A DNA stretch of 28,364 nucleotides from Bacillota bacterium (GTDB lineage Bacteria; Bacillota; Clostridia; Acetivibrionales; DSM-2933): the NCBI GenBank assembly GCA_023430975.1, contig JAEYYB010000152.1, forward strand, positions 1 through 28,364, in the 5' to 3' direction. The translations under genes and the position numbers were made by a program. Under the pieces are notes generated by a model. The model was not told where the DNA came from. It made no database searches and saw only the letters and a program-made list of their open reading frames with translations. Positions 8,925 through 16,105 of this stretch are shown piece after piece (the stretch's first letter is position 1; each line of letters begins with the position of its first letter).

Positions 8925-8990
8925 CAAAATCACGAAGTGATTTTGCAACCTTGGTTGCTGTCGTGAGAAATCGTGGTGTAGAATACACCA
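8925..8990. repeat. Cluster of three perfect hairpins in the pyrB leader
   Basis: Three perfect inverted repeats lie in a row: CAAAATCAC/GTGATTTTG around GAA (8925-8945), GCAACCTTGGTTGC (8945-8958), and TGGTGTA/TACACCA around GAA (8974-8990). The segment lies between the pyrB-leader terminator and the pyrB start codon, so it would be part of the read-through mRNA. The first hairpin shares AGAACAAAATCA with the palindrome at 25388, hinting at a dispersed hairpin family. No function can be assigned. Confidence 0.6.
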
Positions 8991-9006
8991 TAATTTCCTA
9001 GACATT

Positions 9007-9038
9007 AAAAAATAGTAAGGGCTAAATACCCTTACTAT
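9007..9038 (-). terminator. Intrinsic terminator between pyrR and pyrB (candidate attenuator)
   Basis: On the minus strand, ATAGTAAGGG, loop TATTTAG, CCCTTACTAT gives a perfect 10-bp stem followed by six T. It lies 171 bases before pyrB, so polymerase must pass it to express pyrBCF-carAB-pyrK. No PyrR-binding motif (AGTCC...GGCT) is visible upstream within this spacer. A 44-codon ORF runs into it and ends in the loop. Confidence 0.85.
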
Positions 9039-9156
9039 CAGAAACATTTTTATTAGAAATAGCTGAATAACAATAAAAGTAAATAGATAAGGAATGTAGC
9101 TTAAAAACTTCCGACTCTATACTCTTTTCTAGATAACCAGCTAATCTCATTTGCAT
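9022..9156 (-). CDS. Putative 44-aa leader peptide overlapping the pyrB attenuator
   Basis: This short ORF begins with ATG 7-11 bases after the purine-rich site AAGGAAAGG and encodes 44 residues beginning MQMRLAGYLEKSIESE and ending NKNVSDSKGI. Its TAG stop occupies the last three bases of the terminator loop, so a ribosome finishing the ORF would cover the ascending arm. The last part of the coding sequence before the hairpin is rich in T (25 of 45 bases at about 9057-9101 by hand count, almost no G). I do not recognise the peptide in any family. The arrangement parallels enterobacterial pyrL (also 44 codons), where UTP-dependent pausing couples translation to read-through. Function here is inferred from position only. 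Confidence 0.55.
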   Translation of the reverse strand: MQMRLAGYLEKSIESEVFKLHSLSIYFYCYSAISNKNVSDSKGI

Positions 9157-9197
9157 TTTTATGTTCCTTTCCTTCTTTAATCCCTTAGCTTTAATTT

Positions 9198-9752
9198 CTA
9201 GTGTGCTATGGTTCTTTCCAGCTCACTTATTATTACGAGATTTTCATTATCAATCTCTTCCAACTTTACATGAATAACCTCGCTTTTTGAGGTTGGTACG
9301 TTTTTACCTATATAATCAGCCCTTATTGGGAGCTCTCTGTGTCCTCTGTCTATAAGTATGGCAAGCTGTATTGCCTTAGGTCTTCCTATGTCCATTACTG
9401 CACCGATAGCCGCTCGCACAGTCCTACCGGTAAATAAAACATCATCTATTAAAACAATCTTTTTATCGCTTACAGGAAAATCTATTTGGGTTCCATTTAT
9501 AACTGGGTGTTCAGCAAGCATACTAAGATCATCTCTATAGAAAGTTATGTCCAGTATCCCTACAGGTACATGTATTCCTTCTATTTCAGATATTTTCTTT
9601 GCAATCCTTCGAGCTAACGGCACTCCTCTTCTTTGTATACCAATGAGGGCAATTTCACTAACTCCCTTGTTCTTTTCAATTATCTCATGAGATATCCTTA
9701 CAATGGCTCTGTCAATACTGCTTTGATCCATAATTTCTGCTTTACTGACCAT
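9198..9752 (-). CDS. pyrR: Pyrimidine operon attenuation protein / uracil phosphoribosyltransferase PyrR
   Basis: PyrR binds pyr mRNA leaders when UMP/UTP is high and favours termination; it also has weak uracil phosphoribosyltransferase activity. The 184-aa protein has the type I PRTase fold with the PRPP-binding segment KIVLIDDVLFTGRT at about 98-111 and the family segments GIQRRGVPLARRI and DITFYRDD. The longest ORF starts at a TTG 15 bases upstream, but that codon runs into the GGAGGG ribosome binding site; the ATG at 9752 (MVSKAEIMDQ) is 8 bases from it. It is first in the operon and is preceded by its own target site, so it is autoregulated. Confidence 0.97.
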   Translation of the reverse strand: MVSKAEIMDQSSIDRAIVRISHEIIEKNKGVSEIALIGIQRRGVPLARRIAKKISEIEGIHVPVGILDITFYRDDLSMLAEHPVINGTQIDFPVSDKKIVLIDDVLFTGRTVRAAIGAVMDIGRPKAIQLAILIDRGHRELPIRADYIGKNVPTSKSEVIHVKLEEIDNENLVIISELERTIAH

Positions 9753-9824
9753 ATTTATGCCCTCCAAGCTCAGAATAATAATCGCTATGAAAAATGTTTA
9801 TAAGCTTACTCTATATATGGACAA

Positions 9825-9857
9825 ACTAAAAAGCTTCCCGCCGAAAGGCAAGAAGCT
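9825..9857 (-). terminator. PyrR-controlled attenuator terminator in the pyrR leader
   Basis: On the minus strand AGCTTCTTGCC, loop TTTC, GGCGGGAAGCT, then TTTTTAGTTT, gives an 11-bp stem and a T-run. The internal CCTTTCGGC (9840-9848) can instead pair with GCTGAAAGG (9888-9896) as an antiterminator, giving mutually exclusive structures. Confidence 0.9.
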
Positions 9858-9886
9858 ACACATGCTAAATAACACTAGTAAATTAT

Positions 9887-9918
9887 ACCTTTCAGCCTCA
9901 CTGGACTAATTTAAAGGT
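9887..9918 (-). promoter_or_regulatory. PyrR-binding loop (anti-antiterminator)
   Basis: The minus strand contains AGTCCAGTGAGGCT (9894-9907), an exact fit to the known PyrR-binding consensus ARUCCNGNGAGGYU. It is enclosed by lower-stem arms ACCTTT and AAAGGT with an A/T-rich internal bulge, the standard geometry of this site. The 3' lower arm overlaps the antiterminator strand GCTGAAAGG, so PyrR binding would release the downstream terminator. Confidence 0.93.
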
Positions 9919-9938
9919 TCCATATTCAAGTTCAATTA

Positions 9939-9967
9939 ATAATATCACAACACAAGTTTATTGTCTA
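9939..9967 (-). promoter_or_regulatory. SigA-type promoter of the pyr operon
   Basis: The -35 box is TAGACA (9962-9967), the spacer 17 bases and the -10 box TATTAT (9939-9944). Transcription would start about 10 bases ahead of the PyrR-binding hairpin, giving a ~180-base pyrR leader. Confidence 0.7.
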
Positions 9968-9987
9968 TAGAAAATAATAAATTATTC

Positions 9988-10004
9988 ATGCCTTAATTGC
10001 ATGT
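9988..10004 (-). terminator. Weak terminator-like hairpin after rluD
   Basis: CATGC, loop AATTAAG, GCATG on the minus strand is followed by an A/T-rich stretch ending in TTTTC. The stem is only 5 bp, so some read-through from the rluD operon into pyrR is likely. Confidence 0.3.
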
Positions 10005-10022
10005 GATTTTACAGCATAAATT

Positions 10023-10940
10023 TTAATTCTGGCTAAATTCTTTTAACTTAAGCACTTCTTTAAAATATTCTGGCAAATCAACCTCAAACCTCATATTTTC
10101 CCCGCTTACAGGGTGTACAAATTCAAGAATTTTTGCATGAAGAACCTGCCCATTAGTATTAATGCTTTTTTTTCTCCTTCCATAGACTTCGTCACCCATT
10201 ACAGGAAAACCTATATATGACATATGTACCCTTATCTGATGAGTCCTGCCAGTTTCGAGCCTGACCTCAATGAGGGTTGCATCCTGGAAGCGTTCTAACA
10301 CCTTGAAATAGGTAACGGCATGTCTTCCACTCTTTGTATTGACAGCCATCTTCTTTCTGTCAACAGGATGTCTTCCAATAGGTGCATCAATTTTGCCCGC
10401 TTCCTCTCTTATTACTCCATCGACAACAGCAAAATACACTCTCTTAATATCATGTGCCTTCAGCATCTCTGTCAATTTTTCATGGGCTATGTTATTCTTA
10501 GCCACAACCAGAAGACCTGAAGTGTCCTTATCTATCCTATGAACAATTCCCGGCCTGATAACTCCGTTTATATCAGAAAGTTCGTCTCCGCAGTAGTCCA
10601 TAAGTCCATTTACCAAAGTACCGGTATAATTTCCAACTGCCGGGTGAACAACCATTCCCTTTTGCTTGTTGATTACAAGGATGTCCTTGTCCTCATAGAC
10701 TATATCCATATCAATCTTTTCAGCCTCAACATCAAGCTTTACAGGATCTGGTACAAGAATTGTAACCTCGTCATTGGATTTTAATTTATAATTTGACTTA
10801 ACTTTCTTACCATTTACCATAACCGACTCATTATCAATAAGTTTTTTTACATATGTTCTGGAATACTCAGGCAGCTTTTCACTAACCCAAGAATCAATTC
10901 TTATATCCATTGTATCCGCAACTAGTTTTATCTCTTCCAT
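10023..10940 (-). CDS. rluD: RluA/RluD-family 23S rRNA pseudouridine synthase
   Basis: This enzyme isomerises uridines in RNA, in RluD's case in helix 69 of 23S rRNA. The 305-aa protein has an N-terminal S4 RNA-binding domain (RIDSWVSEKL... residues 14-60) and the catalytic RluA domain with HRIDKDTSG at 134-142, where Asp137 is the catalytic residue, and RTHQIRVH later. Its start ATG overlaps the lspA stop by one base, the usual Firmicute lspA-rluD (ylyB) pair. Exact target uridines cannot be read from sequence, so the gene symbol reflects family membership. Confidence 0.93.
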   Translation of the reverse strand: MEEIKLVADTMDIRIDSWVSEKLPEYSRTYVKKLIDNESVMVNGKKVKSNYKLKSNDEVTILVPDPVKLDVEAEKIDMDIVYEDKDILVINKQKGMVVHPAVGNYTGTLVNGLMDYCGDELSDINGVIRPGIVHRIDKDTSGLLVVAKNNIAHEKLTEMLKAHDIKRVYFAVVDGVIREEAGKIDAPIGRHPVDRKKMAVNTKSGRHAVTYFKVLERFQDATLIEVRLETGRTHQIRVHMSYIGFPVMGDEVYGRRKKSINTNGQVLHAKILEFVHPVSGENMRFEVDLPEYFKEVLKLKEFSQN

Positions 10941-11425
10941 CAGGATTCTCCAACCTCTTTTTTCTCAATTTCATTTTTTTCATTTTCTTTTTGCATAAAA
11001 AGAATATAATAAACCATAAGAGCTGTACCTATAACAACAAAGGAATCGGCAATATTAAATATTGGAAACTGGTAAGACCCAAAGAAAAACTGCAAAAAAT
11101 CCACCACACTGCCGCGATAAACCCTGTCTATAAAGTTACCCATGGCACCGCCCAATATTATTGTAAGTACAAGCTTCAAAAATCTGCTATCCGACTTCAT
11201 ATGAATCCGTATAAGAACTATGGAAAGGATAATTGTAAATGGTATAAAGAAAAACCTTCCATTCTCAAACATCCCCCATGCAGCCCCTGTATTTTTCCAG
11301 TGTGTTATATAAAAGAAATCATTAATAACCGGTATTTGCTGACCTAAATTGATATTACCGATTATAAGCAGCTTGCTTATTTGGTCAAACGCAACTATTA
11401 CAATAGCAATTGCTATCCATAACAT
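10940..11425 (-). CDS. lspA: Lipoprotein signal peptidase (signal peptidase II)
   Basis: LspA removes signal peptides from diacylglyceryl-modified prolipoproteins in the membrane. It has four hydrophobic segments and the two catalytic aspartates in GNFIDRVYRGSVVDFL and FNIADSFVVIG (Asp109 and Asp127 from the chosen start). The longest ORF starts six codons earlier, but the good TGGAGG ribosome binding site lies inside those codons, 9 bases before the ATG at 11425 (MLWIAIAI). That gives a 161-aa protein with a normal N-terminal membrane helix. The C-terminal tail (KENEKNEIEKKEVGES) is charged. The lipoprotein encoded just upstream is an obvious substrate. Confidence 0.96.
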   Translation of the reverse strand: MLWIAIAIVIVAFDQISKLLIIGNINLGQQIPVINDFFYITHWKNTGAAWGMFENGRFFFIPFTIILSIVLIRIHMKSDSRFLKLVLTIILGGAMGNFIDRVYRGSVVDFLQFFFGSYQFPIFNIADSFVVIGTALMVYYILFMQKENEKNEIEKKEVGES

Positions 11426-11450
11426 ATAAAGTAACCTCCACATATCATAA

Positions 11451-13115
11451 TTATCTAACTGGTGCTGTAATGTACCACTTTGTTATATCATTATACTTAC
11501 TCCACTGATAGGAACTTAAGTCCCCTCTTACCCTCTTATTAAAAAGCACCGCATGATTATAGAAATACAATCCTATATAAGGCATCTCATCACTTATTAT
11601 ACTTCTCATGTTAAAAAACATGGATTTCTTCTTGGAGTCGTCATTTTCACTTCTTATTTGCTTTAAATACCCGTCAACCTCAGGGTTTTTATATCCGGAG
11701 GTATTAAATACATAACTATCCGATGAAAATGCATAAGATATATCCGAATAATCAGGTATGCTTAATCCTAACAATGCCATGTCATAAGTTTTATTATTTA
11801 TTTTTTTAAATTCATCCTCCCATTTGATTTTTGTAACCTTTAGGGTAATTCCACAAGCTTGAAGCTGGCTTGCAATCATTTCCGCTACCCTGAATCTTAC
11901 ATCATTATCCTCATTAACAAGCATTTCCAATTCTAATTTTCTATATACCCCACCCATTGACTTATACATGGTGCCTGTTTTTAAATCTTCCTTCCATCCG
12001 TTTTGCAGGAGAAGTTCCCTTGCACTCTTTGCACTGGCGGTATATGAAAGGGCATTAGACTCATAAAGCCATGTATCGGGAATCACAGGCAAATCTGCTG
12101 CTATAGCTTCGCCTGGTATTATCTTATCAATTAACTTAACTTTGTCAATAGCATATGCCATTGCCTGTCTTACCGCTTTATCGCTTAATATGTCATTTTT
12201 TAGGTTTAAAGATATAAATTCATAATTGTTGCTTGGAAACTTCTTTAAATAGATATCACTTCGTCCGCTAAACTTGCTGAAGTCGCGGTTTTTTAGATAA
12301 GTCAAATCAATCCTTTCATCCTGAAAATCATTAATAGCATCCTTGCTGCTTCTGCTCAGCACCACATCTATATCACTAATATACGGAAGTGCTGCTTCTT
12401 TTTTGCCGGCAGACCTCCACCATGTCTCATTTAATTTTAATTTGATAAGTGTTTTTCCATCGGATGACACAAATCTATAAGGTCCAGTCCCCATTGGAGA
12501 ATCATTTTTCTTTGACACAGCAATACTCTCCCCATTAAAATGCCTTTTGGATAATATGGGAAAGGTCATTAATTCCGCAAAAAATGAATTGGTCTTTTTC
12601 AAAATAATTTTTATTGTATTCTTGTTAACTGCTGTAAAAGCAGATATGTCCTCAACATTCTTCTTATATAATGTATTTACCTTTGGGTCCTGGATATTTT
12701 TTATGGTAAATTCAACATCCTCTGCCGTAAACGGCGTCCCATTCTGCCAAACCACATCATTACGCAAATAGAAGATCCATGTCAGTCCATCCTGCGAAAC
12801 CTCCCATTTATCTACAAGAACAGGAATCGGCCTCTGGGCTTTATCAAGCTTTATAAGACTCTCAAATATCATTTCGGAGAAATCCTTAACATAGAGATTT
12901 TGGGTTAAAATTGGATTAAGCGTGTCCGGTATAGTACTAAATAACCTCAGATTTCCGCCCTTAACCGGTCCCTTATCCATTATGTCACCACTAAATCCGA
13001 TCTCTTTATTATTTTCTTTTTCCTCTATTTTTACACTATCTCTAAGGCTGCACGACGTAAGAAATATATTTATACATAATAGTGCTGCAATTATCTTAAG
13101 AAGTTTACTCTTCAT
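11451..13115 (-). CDS. Family 5 extracellular solute-binding lipoprotein (OppA/DppA-like)
   Basis: Family 5 binding proteins capture oligopeptides or similar ligands for ABC importers. The chosen start (ATG at 13115, 6 bases after GGAGG) gives 554 aa with a lipoprotein signal MKSKLLKIIAALLCINIFLTS then Cys22 (lipobox LTSC). The mature part begins GGNLRLFSTIPDTLNPILTQ and continues through WEVSQDGLTWIFYLRNDVVW and DVEFTIKNI, typical SBP_bac_5 signatures. No permease or ATPase gene is adjacent. It lies 20 bases after pgeF and 25 before lspA, so it may serve as a stand-alone receptor or share a distant transporter. The ligand is unknown. Confidence 0.9.
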   Translation of the reverse strand: MKSKLLKIIAALLCINIFLTSCSLRDSVKIEEKENNKEIGFSGDIMDKGPVKGGNLRLFSTIPDTLNPILTQNLYVKDFSEMIFESLIKLDKAQRPIPVLVDKWEVSQDGLTWIFYLRNDVVWQNGTPFTAEDVEFTIKNIQDPKVNTLYKKNVEDISAFTAVNKNTIKIILKKTNSFFAELMTFPILSKRHFNGESIAVSKKNDSPMGTGPYRFVSSDGKTLIKLKLNETWWRSAGKKEAALPYISDIDVVLSRSSKDAINDFQDERIDLTYLKNRDFSKFSGRSDIYLKKFPSNNYEFISLNLKNDILSDKAVRQAMAYAIDKVKLIDKIIPGEAIAADLPVIPDTWLYESNALSYTASAKSARELLLQNGWKEDLKTGTMYKSMGGVYRKLELEMLVNEDNDVRFRVAEMIASQLQACGITLKVTKIKWEDEFKKINNKTYDMALLGLSIPDYSDISYAFSSDSYVFNTSGYKNPEVDGYLKQIRSENDDSKKKSMFFNMRSIISDEMPYIGLYFYNHAVLFNKRVRGDLSSYQWSKYNDITKWYITAPVR

Positions 13116-13135
13116 TTGTATCCTCCTCACATGTT

Positions 13136-13975
13136 TTATAAAAGCTGCATTATGGCAGTCAGGCTCCCTGTCTTGCCATTATCCCCCCTGTGGGAAAAGA
13201 ATATGTCATTGTTGCATTTAGTGCATATTCCGCTCATGCAGATATTTTCTTCCCTGACACCTTGTTTTAACATAGTTCTTTTTATAAAACTTTGTAAATC
13301 TATTTTCAATTTATCCTCGTTTAACCACTTACAAAATATGTCTATGTCATGATGCTTTGCTTTAAATTCCTCATAAACTTCCTTACCAACCTCAAAACAG
13401 CATTCTCCTATTGACGGTCCAATTGCTGTTATTATATCTTCCACCCGGCATCCGTACTCTTTATTCATCGAAATCAATGTTTCCTTTGCGATCTCTTTTA
13501 AGGTACCCCTCCAACCTGAGTGGGACTCTGCAATAACTTTCTTTTCGGGATCAAAGAATAACAGCGGCACACAATCAGCATAGAAAGTGACCAAGGCAAC
13601 ATTTCTCTTATTTGTCATTAATCCGTCATAGCCGTAAATATCGCTTTCCTTAAATATTCCCTTTCCTCGGTCCTCCTCATCCACTGTTTTTATTTTACTG
13701 TCGTGAACCTGTTTTGACAACACCATATTACTGCAGTCTATATTAAGAACCTGGGCAACTCTTCTATAGTTTTCCAAAACATTTTCCCTGGTATCCTTAC
13801 GGTTAAATCCCATATTAAGAGAGGAACATTCGCCGGTGCTGACTCCTCCTATTCTGGTAGTAAATCCGTGACTAATGATGCTTTCGTGTTTCTTTAAGTT
13901 GTTGAACTGAATGAACTCTACTCCATTTATTGAATTATAAGTGATATTTTCATTTCTTTCAAAGATTTCCTTCAA
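13136..13975 (-). CDS. pgeF: PgeF/YfiH-family multicopper-fold protein (peptidoglycan editing factor / purine nucleoside phosphorylase family)
   Basis: DUF152/YlmD-like proteins have been described as purine-nucleoside-cleaving enzymes and, in E. coli, as an editing factor for peptidoglycan precursors. Signatures are HGFTTRIGGVSTGECSSLN near the N terminus, the metal ligands in ADCVPLLFFDP and AESHSGWRGT, and GPSIGECCFEVG. The ORF opens with GTG at 13984, but that codon overlaps the AGGGG ribosome binding site; the TTG at 13975 (MKEIFERN) is 8 bases from it and fits better, though the start is uncertain. It heads a minus-strand unit with the lipoprotein, lspA and rluD genes. Confidence 0.88.
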   Translation of the reverse strand: MKEIFERNENITYNSINGVEFIQFNNLKKHESIISHGFTTRIGGVSTGECSSLNMGFNRKDTRENVLENYRRVAQVLNIDCSNMVLSKQVHDSKIKTVDEEDRGKGIFKESDIYGYDGLMTNKRNVALVTFYADCVPLLFFDPEKKVIAESHSGWRGTLKEIAKETLISMNKEYGCRVEDIITAIGPSIGECCFEVGKEVYEEFKAKHHDIDIFCKWLNEDKLKIDLQSFIKRTMLKQGVREENICMSGICTKCNNDIFFSHRGDNGKTGSLTAIMQLL

Positions 13976-14008
13976 AATGTGCACCCCTTTAAATCATACC
14001 TTAGCTAC

Positions 14009-14108
14009 ATTAAAATTGATAAATCTATTACATTTGTCTTAAGCAAATCTCGTTGAACCGTTCGTTATTTGCTCCGCCAAATGTAAGATTATTAACACTT
14101 TTAATATA
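14009..14108. repeat. 100-bp palindromic repeat, copy A
   Basis: This copy runs from ATTAAAATTGATAAATC to CACTTTTAATATA. It differs from copy B (16997) at about five of 100 positions by hand alignment. The ends are imperfect inverted repeats (ATTAAAAGTG...ATTACATTTG against CAAATG...CACTTTTAAT), and inside is a second pair GCAAAT/ATTTGC around CGTTGAACCGTTCGTT. It has no coding capacity and looks MITE-like. It lies between the pgeF promoter and start codon, so it would be transcribed as a structured pgeF 5' leader. Confidence 0.85.
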
Positions 14109-14123
14109 CATACAATCATACAT

Positions 14124-14152
14124 ATTATAGCTTATTATAATATGATTCTCAA
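14124..14152 (-). promoter_or_regulatory. Promoter of the pgeF-lipoprotein-lspA-rluD unit
   Basis: The -35 box is TTGAGA (14147-14152), the spacer 17 bases and the -10 box a perfect TATAAT (14124-14129). Initiation would be near 14117, just before repeat copy A. Confidence 0.6.
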
Positions 14153-14215
14153 TATAACTTAATACCATACGGCAAACCAAAGACTTTATAATACAGAAGG
14201 AAATTATTAATTTAC

Positions 14216-14258
14216 TGTCGAATAAATCTTATGAGACGTGCTGCAAGCATGTTATAAT
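14216..14258 (+). promoter_or_regulatory. Promoter of the two-component operon with a possible Spo0A box
   Basis: An extended -10 (TGTTATAAT, 14250-14258) lies 32 bases before the GTG start. No good -35 is visible at the expected position (TATGAG at 14230), which suggests an activator. A perfect 7-base 0A box, TGTCGAA, lies at 14216-14222, immediately upstream of the -35 position. A 7-mer is short enough to occur by chance. Confidence 0.45.
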
Positions 14259-14290
14259 ACATAGAGGTCAAATATTGAAAGGAAATTATC

Positions 14291-16105
14291 GTGAGTTTCA
14301 AAAGAATCAGAAAATTGTACTACAGTATATCAATAAAAAGCAAGTTAAACCTTCTTATATTCATTTTAATGGCATACTCCGTCATTTTCATAGCTTATTT
14401 AGGCTATAAAAGCTATGCATCGGTATTTAAGGAAAAATCTACCCAAAACCTTGTAAAAAATGTTGAAGGGCTTTCATCCATATTATCCGATAGACTGGAC
14501 AGCGTTATAAAGAATTCGGCAAAAATACTTATTGACGACAAGTTATATAATTCTCATGACATATTGAAGTCAGGCTTTGATGACTCCTCCTACCTTTCAA
14601 ATTATCAGACATTCAAGTCTGACATAGAAATTTATCTTGGCAGTTATGTAGCAGCAAGCAGTGAATTTGATTTTATGGCCTTTAGGTTCAATATAAATAA
14701 TGTTACTTACTATGCAGATGATAATTTCCAATTGGATGGTGAAAGTATTATTTCAAATAAGGAATTATTCCAACTTGCAAAAGACTCTTCTGGAAATCCT
14801 ATATGGTATTTTCAGCAGGAAAAGGGTAAAACCACAAAAATATTTCTTATCAGAAAAGTTCTTCACAGACAATCTAATGAGGTAATTGGTACTTTGGTGT
14901 GCAAGGTGAATGAGAATTACCTATTCGGCACCATAAATGATTTTCTGACCTATAACATTCAAAACGTAAGCATATATAATGATACCGGATTACTTCTATA
15001 CAGTTATAATTTATTTAAGGAAGATTACAGGAAAGCCTCCGAGGAGCTTTTTAAGAAATCAAAACCCAACGGCTTTTATAGTGCAAAGCATGATGGAGAT
15101 ATGATTTATCTGGCTTACAATGAAATACCTAATTTGAAATGGAAGCTGGCAGTATCTATCTCTTCCAACCATTTGTTAGCTGATATGAAAAAGGTCCTTT
15201 TAACTATATTTATTCTCTGCCTTATTACGCTTCCCATCTGGCTTGTACTTATTTATACAATATACAGGGATATTATAAACCCTGTATATCTGCTGGTAGA
15301 CAGAATGGATAAAATAGAAAAGGGTAACACAGGGATAACTGTTTCTGATGACAGGAACGATGAACTTGGCTATGTTTTTAAAACCTTTAATAGGATGTCG
15401 GAGGAAATAACCAGACTGATAAATAAAGTATACAAGGAAAGTCTTATGATGAAGGATGCCGAAATAAAGGCACTTCAAGCTCAGATAAACCCGCACTTTC
15501 TATGCAATACACTTGAAACAATAAACTGGAAAGCCAAGCTATACGGAGTAGATGATATAAGCGAAATGGTAACAGCCCTATCTTCCATAATTGATGCAAA
15601 CCTTGACAGGAATAATGAAAAAATGATACCGATAAGACGCGAGCTTGACTATATAGATAATTACAACCTACTTATTCAAAAAAGGTTTGGTAAAAAAATC
15701 TCATTTATCAAGTCCATAGATGATGATGCCTTAGACTATAGAATACCCAAGCTGCTTATTCAGCCATTAATAGAAAATTCAATCTACCACGGGCTTGAAA
15801 CTAAAAAAGGCGGCGGAACAGTTGAACTAATAATTTCAATTGAAGAGGACATGCTTCTTATTGTTGTTGCAGACGATGGAAAAGGCATAGATGACGAGAC
15901 TTTGAAAAAATTAAAGCAGAGCATGGAAGAAAATGTAGAAAATCAGTATGAAAGCAGGACGAAAATTGGTATAATGAATGTACATAGAAGAATTAAGCTT
16001 ATATACGGAAGCGAATTCGGCCTCAACATTTTCAGTGAGTCCGGCAAAGGAACCACAATAATACTTAAACTTCCGTTTAATGAGGATCAAGGAGTAGGTA
16101 TATGA
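14291..16105 (+). CDS. YesM/LytS-type sensor histidine kinase
   Basis: This membrane sensor probably detects an extracellular signal and phosphorylates the adjacent regulator. The 604-aa protein has a first membrane helix (about 18-38), a ~260-residue extracytoplasmic sensing region, a second helix (302-324), a HAMP linker (325-378), the His_kinase domain with AQINPHFLCNTLE (phospho-acceptor His402), and an HATPase domain with N-box ENSIYHG (Asn496) and DDGKGI. The GTG start has an AAAGGA site 7 bases upstream. It overlaps the regulator gene by 4 bases (ATGA). Related pairs often control sugar uptake or glycan degradation, but no transporter lies beside this one, so the signal is unknown. Confidence 0.93.
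   Translation: MSFKRIRKLYYSISIKSKLNLLIFILMAYSVIFIAYLGYKSYASVFKEKSTQNLVKNVEGLSSILSDRLDSVIKNSAKILIDDKLYNSHDILKSGFDDSSYLSNYQTFKSDIEIYLGSYVAASSEFDFMAFRFNINNVTYYADDNFQLDGESIISNKELFQLAKDSSGNPIWYFQQEKGKTTKIFLIRKVLHRQSNEVIGTLVCKVNENYLFGTINDFLTYNIQNVSIYNDTGLLLYSYNLFKEDYRKASEELFKKSKPNGFYSAKHDGDMIYLAYNEIPNLKWKLAVSISSNHLLADMKKVLLTIFILCLITLPIWLVLIYTIYRDIINPVYLLVDRMDKIEKGNTGITVSDDRNDELGYVFKTFNRMSEEITRLINKVYKESLMMKDAEIKALQAQINPHFLCNTLETINWKAKLYGVDDISEMVTALSSIIDANLDRNNEKMIPIRRELDYIDNYNLLIQKRFGKKISFIKSIDDDALDYRIPKLLIQPLIENSIYHGLETKKGGGTVELIISIEEDMLLIVVADDGKGIDDETLKKLKQSMEENVENQYESRTKIGIMNVHRRIKLIYGSEFGLNIFSESGKGTTIILKLPFNEDQGVGI

Noticed and set aside
8790..9047. 85-aa minus-strand ORF covering the pyrB leader
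   Set aside because: It overlaps the start of pyrB out of frame and runs through the leader hairpins; composition and lack of a ribosome binding site indicate a chance frame.
9022..9156. Similarity of the leader peptide start (MRLAGYLEKSI) to the N terminus of anaerobic ribonucleotide reductase activase
   Set aside because: Only about ten residues look alike and the radical-SAM cysteine motif is absent, so a gene remnant is not supported.
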